Shown: positions 16,607-23,347 of the stretch, piece by piece
Layout of the letters: each line of letters begins with the position of its first letter
How positions within the stretch are numbered: the first letter of the stretch is position 1
Origin: Microbaculum marinum
GTDB taxonomy: Bacteria > Pseudomonadota > Alphaproteobacteria > Rhizobiales > Tepidamorphaceae
Assembly (NCBI RefSeq): GCF_042646165.1
Contig: NZ_JBHRTC010000017.1
DNA: 30,951 nt
Reading direction: 5' to 3' (one strand)
Translations under genes and position numbers: made by a program
The notes under the pieces: model-generated
Databases searched by the model: none
What the model was told of the DNA's origin: nothing
Seen by the model: only the letters and a program-made list of their open reading frames with translations

Positions 16607-17260
16607 TCAGCCGCTTGCGAGGGTAGTCATGTAGATCTTCGCCGCCTGCAGGACGCTGTTGGCGGCCACCGCGGCCAGCAGCAGCCCCATCACCCGCGCG
16701 ATCACGTTCGCCCCCGAGGCGCCGATCACCCGGCTGATGAAGTTGGCCGACAGCAAGGCCAGCCACAGCACCAGCATGATGGCGAAGAGCATGCCCACCG
16801 TGTCGACCTGCTGGCCGAACGAGTAGCGCTCGTTGTCCGTCAGCAGGATCACTGCCAGTATCGCACCCGGCCCGGCAATCGCGGGGATCGCCAGCGGAAA
16901 CACGGCAATCGATTCGTCCGGCGCCGGTGCCGTGATCGTTTCGGCATGCTGCGGCTTCGTTTCGCCGAAGATCATGCGCAGCGCGAACAGGAACAGGACG
17001 ATGCCGCCGGCGATCTGGAACGAATAGAGCGGTATCCGGAGCGCATCGAGCAGCACCTGCCCGGCGATCATGAAGGCCAGCAGGATGCCGGTGGCGATCA
17101 GCACCGATTTCGTCGCAAGCCGCCGCCGCGAGCCGGCGTCCATGCCCGGCGTGAGGGCCAGAAAGACCGGGACCGTGCTGATCGGGTCGAGCACGACCCA
17201 CAGCGTCGCCAGGTTCGACACGAAATCCTGCCAGTCCAGCGTATCCAGGTCCGCCTCCAT
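16607..17260 (-). CDS. MarC family integral membrane protein
   Basis: The 217-residue protein has about six membrane spans and the MarC/UPF0056 signatures: LWVVLDPISTVPVFLALTPGM near residue 20, FQIAGGIVLFLFALRMIFG near 80, and PLAIPAIAGPGAILAVI near 125. The mid-protein hydrophilic loop (ETKPQHAETITAPAPDES) is usual. The family was once linked to multiple antibiotic resistance, later disproved for E. coli MarC; transport function remains unproven. It converges with the monooxygenase gene across 37 bp. Confidence 0.9.
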   Translation of the reverse strand: MEADLDTLDWQDFVSNLATLWVVLDPISTVPVFLALTPGMDAGSRRRLATKSVLIATGILLAFMIAGQVLLDALRIPLYSFQIAGGIVLFLFALRMIFGETKPQHAETITAPAPDESIAVFPLAIPAIAGPGAILAVILLTDNERYSFGQQVDTVGMLFAIMLVLWLALLSANFISRVIGASGANVIARVMGLLLAAVAANSVLQAAKIYMTTLASG

Positions 17261-17359
17261 ATCCTGTTAGCCGAACGGGCGAATGCTCACGACCGGGCGG
17301 CAGCGCACCGATTCGCGATGGCGGCGACACGAAGCCGGCGGCGAGGATACATCGGTCCG

Positions 17360-17395
17360 AAAAATAAAAAAGCGCCCGCTTTACGGCGAGCGCTT
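17360..17395 (-). terminator. Intrinsic terminator of the DUF465 gene
   Basis: On the minus strand AAGCGCTCGC pairs imperfectly with GCGGGCGCTT around CGTAAA and is followed by TTTTTATTTTT. It lies about 53 bp past the DUF465 stop. Confidence 0.85.
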
Positions 17396-17448
17396 CGTCG
17401 TATCCAGCAAATCTTCCCGCCGGCATTCCGCCGGCACACGTTCACCAA

Positions 17449-17631
17449 CTAGTGGATCGAGTGCCCGTCAGACCGGATCCGCTCGATTTCTTCCTTCAGT
17501 CTGAGCTTCTTCTTCTTCATGTCCGATACCCGGACATTGTCGGCATAAGGCCTCGCCATTTCTTCCTCGATCGAACGTTCGAGAGCCTGATGCTTCTCGA
17601 CCAGCTCGGCCAGATGCGATGCCATTGTCAT
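17449..17631 (-). CDS. DUF465 (YdcH-type) small coiled-coil protein
   Basis: The 60-residue protein opens MTMASHLAELVEKHQALERSIEEEMARP and continues VSDMKKKKLRLKEEIERI. This is the DUF465 pattern of two antiparallel amphipathic helices separated by a short polar turn. GGGAGG lies 6 nt before the ATG at 17631; the Met two codons later is too far from it. The molecular role is unknown. It is divergent from a second DUF465 gene 217 bp away, and both stand upstream of purE, an arrangement common in Hyphomicrobiales. Confidence 0.9.
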   Translation of the reverse strand: MTMASHLAELVEKHQALERSIEEEMARPYADNVRVSDMKKKKLRLKEEIERIRSDGHSIH

Positions 17632-17795
17632 GCAGAACCTCCCACTTGCCGCAATGAAGGTTACGTCAGTGTGACATAAGCTCGGAATCATGTCGAATTT
17701 TTGGAACGCCGGCTGTCAAAATCCGCGCCGCGCCGGGGAGACGGTGTGGACAACCTCCATGACCTGCCCGTGTGTGGCCCTGTCCCCGCGCAATC

Positions 17796-17804
17796 TGGTA
17801 TGAT
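17796..17804 (+). promoter_or_regulatory. Extended -10 promoter for the second DUF465 gene
   Basis: TGG-TATGAT is an extended -10 element with a good TATGAT hexamer, 44 bp before the ATG. No clear -35 is visible at the proper distance, which fits an extended -10 promoter. Confidence 0.45.
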
Positions 17805-17848
17805 CGCGCGACGCCGCTTCAGGCGGCCGCTCGGGGGATCGGGTTTTC

Positions 17849-18055
17849 ATGAGCGACACGGACGACGAGGCCCTTCGCGAGGAACTGGCGGATCTTCGCC
17901 AGGAGCATCGCGACCTCGACAGTGCGATTGCCGCACTCGATACCTCGAGCGCCGGCGACAGTCTGCAGATCAAACGCCTCAAGAAGCGCAAGCTCGCCCT
18001 GAAGGACCGGATCGCCCATCTCGAGGATCGCCTGACCCCCGACATCATCGCCTGA
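17849..18055 (+). CDS. Second DUF465 small coiled-coil protein
   Basis: The 68-residue protein opens MSDTDDEALREELADLRQEHRDLDSAI, and its second helix carries the DUF465 hallmark QIKRLKKRKLALKDRI. It is acidic at the N-terminus and basic in the middle. GGGGGA is found 10 nt before the ATG, and an extended -10 element upstream. It diverges in sequence from the DUF465 protein on the opposite strand (17449-17631), so the pair is an old duplication rather than a recent copy. The GGDEF gene converges on it with a 9-bp gap. Confidence 0.9.
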   Translation: MSDTDDEALREELADLRQEHRDLDSAIAALDTSSAGDSLQIKRLKKRKLALKDRIAHLEDRLTPDIIA

Positions 18056-18064
18056 GCGGCGGCG

Positions 18065-18754
18065 CTATCCGTCCATCCGGTTGGCGGCGGCCGCCGCCCT
18101 GATCAGCGCGGCGCCGGGCGTGTCGTCTGCGAATATGTCCGTTGCACCGGTTCTCACCGACACGGATACCGACAATCCTTCTTCCGTCACCAACGGCTTG
18201 GCCAGGTCGGTTGCCAGAAGGTCCGCCTTGCTCATCGCATCCTTCTGGCCCGCCGACAGCAGGATGACGCCGAACGCGTCGCCGGCGATCCGCCCGACCA
18301 CGTCCGAGGCCCTGACCTGCGAGCGAATCCGGCGTGCCAGCGCCATCAGCACCGCATCGCCGACTTCGTGCCCGTACGACGTATTGATCGACTTCAGCCC
18401 CTCGACGTCGACATGAAGGAGACCGCATCGGGACTGATACCGCTTGATGACGGAGATTATCCGGCCGAGCTCGCGCCTGAAGCCGCGCCGGTTCAGGGCG
18501 GCGACGAGCGAATCCTCGTCCGTCAGCGTCTCCAGCTCGATCACCCGGCGGCGCGTCCGGTCAAGTTCCCCGGTCAGTTCGTCGAGCCGACGCGTCAGCT
18601 GGAAGACGACGGAGCGCACGTCGTCTGAAATGGCAGGCGACTCGAATTCCCTCAGTACGCCGTCCGAATTGCGCCGGCCCCGGCGCCGGCGCAGTTCGCC
18701 CTGCCCCGCCCGCTCGGCGCCAAGCGCCTGATCGTGGCTGCGTTCTGGTTCCAT
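18065..18754 (-). CDS. GGDEF-domain protein with degenerate active site
   Basis: In this 229-residue protein residues 1-45 are polar and Arg-rich and 46-80 form a coiled coil (VVFQLTRRLDELTGELDRTRRRVIELETL). A GGDEF fold fills the rest: DSLVAALNRRGFRREL, HVDVEGLKSINTSYGHEVGD, then the signature loop. The loop reads AGDAF (157-161) in place of GG[DE]EF, losing the first Gly and the catalytic Glu. The metal-binding Asp in HVDVEG is kept. It is therefore probably not a diguanylate cyclase but may bind GTP or a partner. No RxxD inhibitory site is evident. There is no signal peptide or membrane span. A CtrA-like box lies upstream. AGGGGG precedes the ATG. Confidence 0.85.
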   Translation of the reverse strand: MEPERSHDQALGAERAGQGELRRRRGRRNSDGVLREFESPAISDDVRSVVFQLTRRLDELTGELDRTRRRVIELETLTDEDSLVAALNRRGFRRELGRIISVIKRYQSRCGLLHVDVEGLKSINTSYGHEVGDAVLMALARRIRSQVRASDVVGRIAGDAFGVILLSAGQKDAMSKADLLATDLAKPLVTEEGLSVSVSVRTGATDIFADDTPGAALIRAAAAANRMDG

Positions 18755-18801
18755 GCAGCGCCCCCTGCTCGATTCGCAAGGTACAAGCTGGCATGGAAAT
18801 C

Positions 18802-18817
18802 GTTAACCAATCTTTAG
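18802..18817. promoter_or_regulatory. CtrA-like binding site before the GGDEF gene
   Basis: Plus strand TTAA, seven bases, TTAG; read on the minus strand it is CTAA-N7-TTAAC, matching the CtrA consensus at 8 of 9 positions, the same variant seen at 4505-4520. A further TTAA lies at 18821-18824. The site is 48 bp upstream of the GGDEF start codon. Confidence 0.5.
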
Positions 18818-18949
18818 ATGTTAAGTTCGGGCCGCTCACGTAACGTCATCATGGCCGCAGTGTCGCCGACATCGGGCGCGAGAATCCATCGACCCCGGCA
18901 CGCATACGGTCGGGGGCGTCGGTGTTGCGGCGTCGCGGGGGAGGTTTGC

Positions 18950-18977
18950 TTGCTCCGCGTGGCATCGTCCCTATAAT
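18950..18977 (+). promoter_or_regulatory. purE promoter
   Basis: TTGCTC (18950-18955), 16 nt, then a consensus TATAAT (18972-18977), 27 bp before the purE ATG. This is one of the best -10 hexamers in the window. Confidence 0.6.
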
Positions 18978-19003
18978 CCGCCGCCTTTTCCGGGGAGGGA
19001 TCG

Positions 19004-19498
19004 ATGGCCGCAACGCCGCCTGTCGCCATAATCATGGGAAGCCAGTCCGATTGGGCGACCATGCGCAATGCCGCCGAGACGCTGGACGCGCTCGGCGTCG
19101 CCTACGAGGCGCGCATCGTCTCGGCGCATCGCACGCCTCGGCGGATGTTCGATTTCGCCGCGAACGCCAGGGCTGCCGGTTTCCAGGTGATCATCGCGGG
19201 GGCCGGGGGGGCTGCACATCTGCCGGGCATGACCGCCGCGCTGACTCCACTGCCGGTATTCGGCGTGCCGATCGAGTCGAAGGCGCTCAAGGGAGAGGAC
19301 AGCCTGCTGTCGATCGTCCAGATGCCGGCCGGCATTCCCGTCGGCACGCTGGCCATCGGCCGCGCCGGAGCCATCAACGCCGCTCTGATGGCAGCCTCGG
19401 TGCTGGCGCTCGGCGATCCGGCGCTGGCCGACCGGCTCGATGCCTGGCGCGCCAGGCAGGCCGAGGCCGTCGCCGAACGCCCCTCGGACGATGCCTAG
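19004..19498 (+). CDS. purE: N5-carboxyaminoimidazole ribonucleotide mutase
   Basis: The 164-residue protein is a class I PurE. It has the substrate-binding MGSQSDWATM (S13, D16), the catalytic SAHRTP with H42, AGAGGAAHLPGM, GVPIESKALKG and QMPAGIPVGTLAIG. It converts N5-CAIR to CAIR in purine biosynthesis. GGGAGGG lies 5-6 nt before the ATG, with a consensus-like promoter upstream. purK, which makes its substrate, is the next gene. Length and motifs are complete. Confidence 0.97.
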   Translation: MAATPPVAIIMGSQSDWATMRNAAETLDALGVAYEARIVSAHRTPRRMFDFAANARAAGFQVIIAGAGGAAHLPGMTAALTPLPVFGVPIESKALKGEDSLLSIVQMPAGIPVGTLAIGRAGAINAALMAASVLALGDPALADRLDAWRARQAEAVAERPSDDA

Positions 19499-19620
19499 AA
19501 CCGCCCGCCACCTCTTGACTGGACACGCGGCCTTGTCGGGGCGCAAGGACCTTGCGATGCGCCCGATGCGATTGCGCTTCGCTGCGATGTCCGTAGAACG
19601 AGCCGCCCCGGAGAATTGCT

Positions 19621-20712
19621 GTGGCCGGTGATCCCCTCCCCCCGGGCTCGACCATCGGCATCCTCGGCGGCGGGCAGCTCGGCCGCATGCTGGCGATGGA
19701 TGCTGCGCGGCTCGGGCTGTCCTGTCACGTCTATTGCCCCGATCCCGACAGCCCCGCCTTCGCCGTCGCCGCCCGTCATACTGTCGCCGCATATGACGAT
19801 GCAGTGGCCCTGGAGCGGTTCGCGGCGGAGTGCGACGCGGTCACCTACGAGTTCGAGAACGTGCCGGCTGGCACCGTCGAGATCCTGACGGGCAGGCTGC
19901 CAGCCCGCCCATCCGGGCGCTCGCTTGCGGTGTGTCAGGACCGCAAGGCGGAGAAGACGCTGGTCGAGGGTCTGGGCATCGGCACCGCGCCGTGGCGCCC
20001 TGTCGACCGGTCGGAGGACCTTTGTGCGGCGCTCGCCGACATTGACACGCCGGCGCTGCTGAAGACGCGACGCTTCGGCTACGACGGCAAGGGCCAGGCG
20101 CGCATCGATACCCTGGATGGCGCACATGCCGCATGGGAGGCGATCGCGGCGGCGTCGGCGATCGTCGAATCGCTGGTACCCTTCGCTCTTGAGGTGTCCG
20201 TCGTCGCTGTACGCGGCGTTGCCGGCGATTTCGCGGCCTACGATGTGGTCGAGAACGTGCACGAGGCGGGCATCCTGCGGATCAGCCGTGTTCCCGCGCG
20301 CATTGCGCCGGCGACGGCCGCTGCTGCCGTGGAGATCGCTCGGCAAATCGCGGAGGAGTTGGGCCATGTCGGCGTGCTGGCCGTCGAGATGTTCGTAATT
20401 CGCGACGCCGGCGGCGAACGCCTCATGGTGAATGAGATCGCGCCGCGCGTGCACAACACCGGCCACTGGACGATCGAGGCCTGCGCGATCAGCCAGTTCG
20501 AGGCGCATGTCCGCGCGGTGGCCGGCTGGCCTGTTCCCTCGACGGAGCGCCACGCCGACGCGGAAATGGTCAACCTGATCGGCGCGGATGCCGACCGGTG
20601 GCGGGATTTCGCCGCCGAGCCGGGAGCGGCGCTTCATCTCTACGGCAAGAGCGATACGCGGCCGGGCCGCAAGATGGGCCACGTCACCCGACTACGTCCT
20701 CGCGGGTCGTGA
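19621..20712 (+). CDS. purK: N5-carboxyaminoimidazole ribonucleotide synthase
   Basis: The 363-residue ATP-grasp enzyme carboxylates AIR with ATP and bicarbonate to give N5-CAIR. Motifs in order: IGILGGGQLGRMLA (nucleotide-binding Rossmann part), DAVTYEFENVP, the ATP-grasp LKTRRFGYDGKGQ, GVLAVEMFV and the metal-binding NEIAPRVHNTGHWTIEAC. It starts at a GTG with GGAG 7 nt upstream. The gap to purE is 122 bp; in many relatives these genes nearly overlap. The gap holds a small CGCAA/TTGCG hairpin (19542-19556) and a TTGACT at 19515, so separate control is possible but unproven. Confidence 0.96.
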   Translation: MAGDPLPPGSTIGILGGGQLGRMLAMDAARLGLSCHVYCPDPDSPAFAVAARHTVAAYDDAVALERFAAECDAVTYEFENVPAGTVEILTGRLPARPSGRSLAVCQDRKAEKTLVEGLGIGTAPWRPVDRSEDLCAALADIDTPALLKTRRFGYDGKGQARIDTLDGAHAAWEAIAAASAIVESLVPFALEVSVVAVRGVAGDFAAYDVVENVHEAGILRISRVPARIAPATAAAAVEIARQIAEELGHVGVLAVEMFVIRDAGGERLMVNEIAPRVHNTGHWTIEACAISQFEAHVRAVAGWPVPSTERHADAEMVNLIGADADRWRDFAAEPGAALHLYGKSDTRPGRKMGHVTRLRPRGS

Positions 20713-20909
20713 GACTTGTCATCCGGTTGTTTTATTGACGTTGTTTGCGCGGTCCAAGTGGACTTGGGTCGAAATCTCTGGTATTGCGGCGCGCGATTTG
20801 AGCTCGTGACACGGTGGTGTCGCAGGCTTCGTGCCGGCGGCCCGTAAATGGCCGGCGGGCTGAAACAAGAACCCAGACAGCTTTTGACGACGACGGGAAG
20901 GGTGAACGC

Positions 20910-21134
20910 GTGCAGGTTATCGTTCGCGAAAACAATGTGGACCAGGCTCTCAGGGCGCTGAAAAAGAAGATGCAGCGCGAGGGCATTTTCCGCGAGATGA
21001 AGCTCCGGAACTTCTACGAGAAGCCATCCGAGAAGAAGGCACGCGAAAAGGCCGAGGCGATCCGCCGGGCCCGTAAGCTCGCCCGCAAGCGCGCACAGCG
21101 TGAGGGACTGATCCCTGGCAAGCGCAAACGCTGA
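20910..21134 (+). CDS. rpsU: 30S ribosomal protein S21
   Basis: The 74-residue protein reads VQVIVRENNVDQALRALKKK, then MQREGIFREMKLR, and ends in a strongly basic tail ARKLARKRAQREGLIPGKRKR, all typical of alphaproteobacterial S21. It helps the 30S subunit recognise mRNA. The start is a GTG at 20910 with GGGAAGGG upstream; the longer in-frame reading from 20814 has no family resemblance. The 197-bp leader after purK contains a TTGACG at 20735 and several GC hairpins, but I could not settle on a promoter. Confidence 0.96.
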   Translation: MQVIVRENNVDQALRALKKKMQREGIFREMKLRNFYEKPSEKKAREKAEAIRRARKLARKRAQREGLIPGKRKR

Positions 21135-21208
21135 GCCGGGCACGTCCCATTCCAGTCGGCCCCATCTCCCTGATCCGTCGCCGATCCAATTGCCGCCGCA
21201 ATGAGCGG

Positions 21209-21285
21209 CTAGTGGTCGGATTCCGACATTTGCATCCCGCTGAAGCGAGTCAGAGAGCAAATGTCTGAATTCCAGGGACCACTAG
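21209..21285. repeat. Palindromic repeat element, copy 1
   Basis: A 77-bp imperfect inverted repeat begins CTAGTGGTC and ends GACCACTAG. Inside, GACATTTGC on the left faces GCAAATGTC on the right. The centre holds a short CGCT/AGCG hairpin. Copy 2 follows after 13 bp. The shape suggests a small non-autonomous mobile or REP-like element. Confidence 0.75.
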
Positions 21286-21298
21286 CAACTATATGATT

Positions 21299-21376
21299 CT
21301 AGTGGAGCTTTTGAATTTGACATTTGATGCGGCACTTGCTGCAAGTGGGGATCAAATGTCACATTCGCTCCACTAG
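21299..21376. repeat. Palindromic repeat element, copy 2
   Basis: A 78-bp imperfect inverted repeat begins CTAGTGGAGC and ends GCTCCACTAG. It shares GACATTTG/CAAATGTC with copy 1 and has a central CACTTG/CAAGTG hairpin (21333-21347). Its right edge touches the GGGGGAG that serves as ribosome-binding site for the TPR gene. Confidence 0.75.
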
Positions 21377-21390
21377 GGGGGAGCCTGCCC

Positions 21391-22293
21391 TTGCCGTTAT
21401 CGATGCCGGCCGCGCCACCCATGACACCATTGTACTCCGCGACACGCGGATTGTTCACGGCCGGCGCGCTGGTCGCGGTGGGGCTGGTTGCTGCCTCCTG
21501 CCAGACGACACCGGGCGAGACCTTCGCCTCGGCGGACTCGGGCACCTTCGCGGGCGCTTCGGTAAACATCGCCTCTCTCACGGAAGTCGTCGAACGGTCT
21601 CCCAACGACGCCAGCGCCTACAACGTGCGCGGCACCGCGTACGGCGCCTCCGGCCGCTACAAGGAGGCGCTGGACGATTTCAACCGCGCCCTTCAGCTCG
21701 ATCCGACCTTCCATCAGGCCTATGCAAACCGCGCGCTGGTCTATCGCCAGCTTGGCGAGTTCGACAAGGCGCTGGCCGACTACGACCGGGCGATCAGGAC
21801 CGAGCCCCGCTATGCGCCGGCCTATATCGGCCGCGGCAATGTCTACCGGCAGCAGAACCAGATCTCGCTGGCGCTCGCCGATTACGACCGGGCGATCCGC
21901 CTGCAGCCGGACGACCCGCAGGGATTCCATAACCGCGCGCTGATCTACCAGACCCGCGGCCTGCACAACTTCGCCATCGAGGACTTCACCACCGCGATCG
22001 GCCTCGATCCGACAGCCCCGGAGCCGTATCACGGCCGCGGTCTGTCCAACCTGGCGCTCGGCAACATCGACAGCTCGCTCGAGGACTTCAACCGGGCGCT
22101 GCAGATCAACGTGCGCTACTACGAGGCGTGGACGAGCCGTGGCATCGCGCTCGAACAGCAGGGCGACTACGTCCAGGCGGTCGACGCCTACAACCGCGCT
22201 CTGTCGATCAACGCCGGCTACGAGCCCGCCAAGGAAGGCCTGTCGCGCCTGCGCGGCAAGGTTCCCGGTGGCGGCATTCTCGGGGTTCGCTGA
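21391..22293 (+). CDS. TPR-repeat lipoprotein
   Basis: The protein has up to 300 residues. After a hydrophobic segment (TAGALVAVGLVAASC) a Cys in a modest lipobox suggests a lipid-anchored periplasmic protein. Six tetratricopeptide repeats follow, from about residue 70 to 285, each of 34 residues with the expected A-Y-x-x-R-G or N-R-A and AL-D-Y/F-RAI-L-P pattern (for example YANRALVYRQLGEFDKALADYDRAI). It probably scaffolds other envelope proteins. The listed TTG start has GGGGGAG 7 nt upstream. ATGs at 21403 and 21421 are alternatives; the latter gives the more usual signal peptide. A position after rpsU is common in relatives. Confidence 0.85.
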   Translation: MPLSMPAAPPMTPLYSATRGLFTAGALVAVGLVAASCQTTPGETFASADSGTFAGASVNIASLTEVVERSPNDASAYNVRGTAYGASGRYKEALDDFNRALQLDPTFHQAYANRALVYRQLGEFDKALADYDRAIRTEPRYAPAYIGRGNVYRQQNQISLALADYDRAIRLQPDDPQGFHNRALIYQTRGLHNFAIEDFTTAIGLDPTAPEPYHGRGLSNLALGNIDSSLEDFNRALQINVRYYEAWTSRGIALEQQGDYVQAVDAYNRALSINAGYEPAKEGLSRLRGKVPGGGILGVR

Positions 22294-22306
22294 CCACCGT
22301 TTTTTC

Positions 22307-22399
22307 CGTAGCCCGGATGGAGCGAAGTGCAATCCGGGACCGCGGGTGTGGATCCGGGTTGGCTTCCCGGATGACCGTTTGCTCCCGATCAGGGCTACG
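22307..22399. repeat. Interspersed repeat with CGTAGCCC/GGGCTACG ends
   Basis: A 93-bp intergenic unit has terminal inverted repeats CGTAGCCC (22307-22314) and GGGCTACG (22392-22399). Internal ATCCGGG and CCCGGAT words can form further stems. Units starting with GTAGCCCGGATGGAGCG are, from memory, widespread between genes in Hyphomicrobiales; copy number in this genome cannot be tested here. Confidence 0.55.
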
Positions 22400-22411
22400 A
22401 GCCTCCGACGC

Positions 22412-23245
22412 TCACGCCTGCGTCCCGTCCCCGACGATCTCATCTTCCTCCAGCATCCAGGGTTCCGCGGTCTCCGCCAGCAGCGCCGTCACCGCGAGGC
22501 GCCGCTGCCTGTCGGCGATCATGGCGCGGACGAACTCCTCCAGCGCCCCCGCGTCGCCGACATGGCGCTGCACCCGCGCCATCATCTCGCGCTGGTCGGC
22601 CGCCGGGTAGCCGGCATCCCTGCCGCCCGTGCCGGCGAGCAGCGACGGGGACCCGTCGATCGAAAGCGCGCCGCGCTTCGATACGTATGCGAGCGGACGC
22701 GACAGCGTCACCGCCTCGATCGTGGCCGCCGTGCCGTGCGGCGCCGCCAGCACGTAGTTTACCCCCAGCGACTCCGTCGCGTTGATGTGGGCGAGTTCCT
22801 CCGCCGGCAGCAGCAGGACATGCAGGTCGGCTGACGCGCCGCCCGCGCCGTGCATCGTGGCCGGCACAGATCCGTAGGACGTGATGTGGGCGGAATAGAC
22901 GCTGACCGCGCCGCGTACCGTGGCCGGGGCGATGAGTGTCGGCCGGGCGGATCGCCGCTCGCGGTATTTCCGCGCAAGCTGCACGGTCGAGCCGTTCGAG
23001 CCCGCCGCCACCAGTGCCACGGCATCGTCGATCTCGATCGTCTGCCCGGCGACGCGGACGGCCACCGCCCGTGCCGGCAGCGGCCGCGCCAGGCCGGCGA
23101 CGGCGTGCTCGCGCTCGGGCCCGATGTCGACGACATGCGCCTCGTGGGCGCCTGTGGCCGGATCGAACAGCACCGGGCCGGGATGACGGGGATAGGGATA
23201 GCCGAACGCGCGGGCGATCGGATCTTCGGTGTCGTGCGGCTGCAT
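22412..23245 (-). CDS. Hypothetical protein, 277 residues
   Basis: I do not recognise this family. It is a soluble-looking protein with no signal peptide or membrane span. It has a Pro/His-rich start (FGYPYPRHPGPVLFDP), a middle with VALVAAGSNGS and TLIAPATVRGAVSVYSAHITSYGSVPATMHG, and a C-terminal third of charged helices ending WMLEEDEIVGDG. The recurrent GS, GT and HG pairs in loops suggest an enzyme or a nucleotide- or sugar-binding fold, but no motif decides it. AGGAGGG lies 4-5 nt before the ATG, and codon use fits the neighbours, so it is a real gene. It stands between the TPR gene (convergent) and the GH64-like gene (same strand). Confidence 0.8.
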   Translation of the reverse strand: MQPHDTEDPIARAFGYPYPRHPGPVLFDPATGAHEAHVVDIGPEREHAVAGLARPLPARAVAVRVAGQTIEIDDAVALVAAGSNGSTVQLARKYRERRSARPTLIAPATVRGAVSVYSAHITSYGSVPATMHGAGGASADLHVLLLPAEELAHINATESLGVNYVLAAPHGTAATIEAVTLSRPLAYVSKRGALSIDGSPSLLAGTGGRDAGYPAADQREMMARVQRHVGDAGALEEFVRAMIADRQRRLAVTALLAETAEPWMLEEDEIVGDGTQA

Positions 23246-23294
23246 TGCCCTCCTATATGGCCCTGGCCGCAGTCGATAAAGCGCCGGAAACGAG

Positions 23295-23318
23295 AAAGGG
23301 CGCCCGCGGGCGCCCTTT
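23295..23318 (-). terminator. Perfect palindromic hairpin after the GH64-like gene
   Basis: AAAGGGCGCCC and GGGCGCCCTTT form a perfect 24-bp palindrome, 29 bp past the stop of the GH64-like gene. The U tract after it is poor (TCTCGTTTCC on the minus strand). Confidence 0.6.
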
Positions 23319-23347
23319 CCATTGTCGAATGCGGGCCTTCCGCGCTG

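Noticed and set aside
19556..19590. GATGCG repeats as a possible CRISPR or iteron array
   Set aside because: Units are six bases, irregularly spaced and few; no spacers and no cas or rep genes.
19440..19631. Small ORF across the purE-purK gap
   Set aside because: No ribosome-binding site and Arg/Pro-rich translation; it overlaps the purE end in another frame.
20754..20767. CCAAGT/ACTTGG inverted repeat before rpsU as an operator
   Set aside because: It is short with a non-symmetric centre, and no promoter could be placed beside it.
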